From: Cryomorphaceae bacterium
GTDB taxonomy: Bacteria > Bacteroidota > Bacteroidia > Flavobacteriales > Schleiferiaceae
Assembly: GCA_022565745.1 (NCBI GenBank)
Contig: JAIUMB010000107.1
Coordinates: 1-7,932 of the forward strand
Length of the DNA: 7,932 nucleotides
Direction: 5' to 3'
How positions within the stretch are numbered: position 1 is the first letter of the stretch; each line of letters starts with the position of its first letter. Position numbers and translations under genes: made by a program. A model generated the notes under the pieces. It was not told the origin of the DNA. It worked only from the letters and a program-made list of their open reading frames with translations, and did not search any database. Below are positions 7,162 through 7,932 of this stretch, piece by piece.

Positions 7162-7932
7162 TCAGCGAACCTTTATTCCTCTGCCGTCAGGTTTTTCCAT
7201 GTATTTGATAAACAGTTCCCGGACATTATCCGTAGGGATATACGCGTGCCATTCTACATTGGGTCGTTCTTGTTGATTGGCGTCAATAAAAAACATATGC
7301 GCGTAATCAAAGAATGCGTTTTCGGCGTAGAGCAACAGCATATCGTCTTGCATGCCCATCCAAAAATCCCAGCGTTCACCGTCAAGAGCACGATTGAGCT
7401 GGGCGGTGGTGACAATTGCCGTATCCTTTTTAAAGCCATATTGTGGAATGATCATCGTCCACGTTTTTGCCGTTAACCCATCGCTGTACTCTCCCCACAA
7501 CTGTTGTAGTGCATTTCCCATGCCATAATTCACCACATCATCAGAAAAAAACGACACATTGTACAAGACCCCATACATAGTGTCATTAGGTGCACTGCGT
7601 ACGATATTATTTGAGTGACCTTCAGCGGTGTCATCCGTATTTTCCAGCCGTTTCACCAAGGTCTTTCCCAGCTCAGATTTGTCCAATCCGGTATAGGCTT
7701 GAATATTGTTTTTAAACGCCACTTTATACCGTTGCTCATTGATGATCATTTCAATGGCAATGGTGTCGTTAGCAAAGTGCCAAGTCCAGCTTTCCTGCGG
7801 CGGCCAATCGTTGACAAAAGCAGACATATTGGGGTATGGCAGTGATTTAGTCAATACCACCCCATATTGCTCAAAGCGCTCGGACTGCACAAAGGCCTTG
7901 ACCTTGTCTTCATTGAGCAAATAGCCTTGGGC
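7162..7932 (-). CDS. Unrecognised exported protein, N-terminus beyond window edge
   Basis: The frame is open to the right edge; 256 residues are visible and the stop is TGA at 7162-7164. I do not recognise the family. A TTG at 7918-7920 could serve as a start, but the frame continues upstream as AQGY-LLNEDKVKAF. The three clearly exported partners downstream end their signal peptides in AQ, so the visible AQ is probably a cleavage site, with only about 20 residues missing. The mature protein is soluble-looking, rich in aromatic residues and Asp/Asn, with no transmembrane segment after the start. Segments such as ESWTWHFANDTIAIEMII, KTWTMIIPQYGF and WDFWMGMQDDMLLLYAENAFF suggest a mixed alpha/beta fold. 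No catalytic motif is evident. It lies 26 bases upstream of the LPP20-like gene and is therefore probably in the same operon. Confidence 0.75.
   Translation of the reverse strand, partial: AQGYLLNEDKVKAFVQSERFEQYGVVLTKSLPYPNMSAFVNDWPPQESWTWHFANDTIAIEMIINEQRYKVAFKNNIQAYTGLDKSELGKTLVKRLENTDDTAEGHSNNIVRSAPNDTMYGVLYNVSFFSDDVVNYGMGNALQQLWGEYSDGLTAKTWTMIIPQYGFKKDTAIVTTAQLNRALDGERWDFWMGMQDDMLLLYAENAFFDYAHMFFIDANQQERPNVEWHAYIPTDNVRELFIKYMEKPDGRGIKVR

Noticed and set aside
7918..7920. TTG as the true start of the right-edge gene
   Set aside because: The frame stays open upstream and the preceding residues AQGY look like a signal-peptide cleavage site; starting at TTG would leave an exported-type operon member without any leader.
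1214..7932. Type IX secretion cluster, suggested by the FGE-fold lipoprotein and barrel protein
   Set aside because: No GldL/M/N, PorV or SprA-like gene is present and none of the cargo-like proteins shows an evident C-terminal sorting domain; the FGE fold alone is too widespread.

Overview
The window looks like chromosomal DNA of a Bacteroidota bacterium. The grounds are: several signal peptides ending in '...AQ', lipoproteins with an FGE-like fold, a PEGA-repeat protein with a likely outer-membrane barrel, an LPP20-like secreted protein, weak or absent Shine-Dalgarno sequences, and moderate GC. I cannot place it below phylum with confidence. No RNA genes, CRISPR arrays, insertion sequences or phage genes were seen.

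All seven genes lie on the minus strand, so transcription runs from high to low coordinates. The order is: (1) an unrecognised, probably exported protein whose first residues lie beyond the right edge (7162-7932); (2) a secreted protein with an LPP20-like N-terminus and a DUF4384-like C-terminus (5690-7135); (3) a secreted protein with an NTF2/SnoaL-like C-terminal half (4755-5708), overlapping gene 2 by 19 bases; (4) an FGE/SUMF1-fold lipoprotein lacking one of the two catalytic cysteines (3838-4695); (5) a four-repeat PEGA protein with a C-terminal barrel-like domain (2026-3819); (6) a DNA/RNA non-specific endonuclease with a lipoprotein-like leader (1214-1969); and, after a 213-base gap, (7) an acetoacetyl-CoA thiolase cut by the left edge (1-1000).

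Genes 1-5 have junctions of 26, -19, 59 and 18 bases and all encode proteins with export signals or the likely end of one. They read as one operon building a periplasmic and outer-membrane assembly: a barrel anchor with stacked Ig-like PEGA repeats, a binding-type FGE-fold lipoprotein, and several secreted partners. The nuclease follows after 56 bases that contain a perfect 9-base inverted repeat; it may be the last gene of the operon or a separately controlled unit. The thiolase is ordinary central metabolism and is probably transcribed on its own. The operon is the main candidate for an undescribed system. Its function cannot be read from the sequence, and no enzymatic activity other than the nuclease is supported within it.
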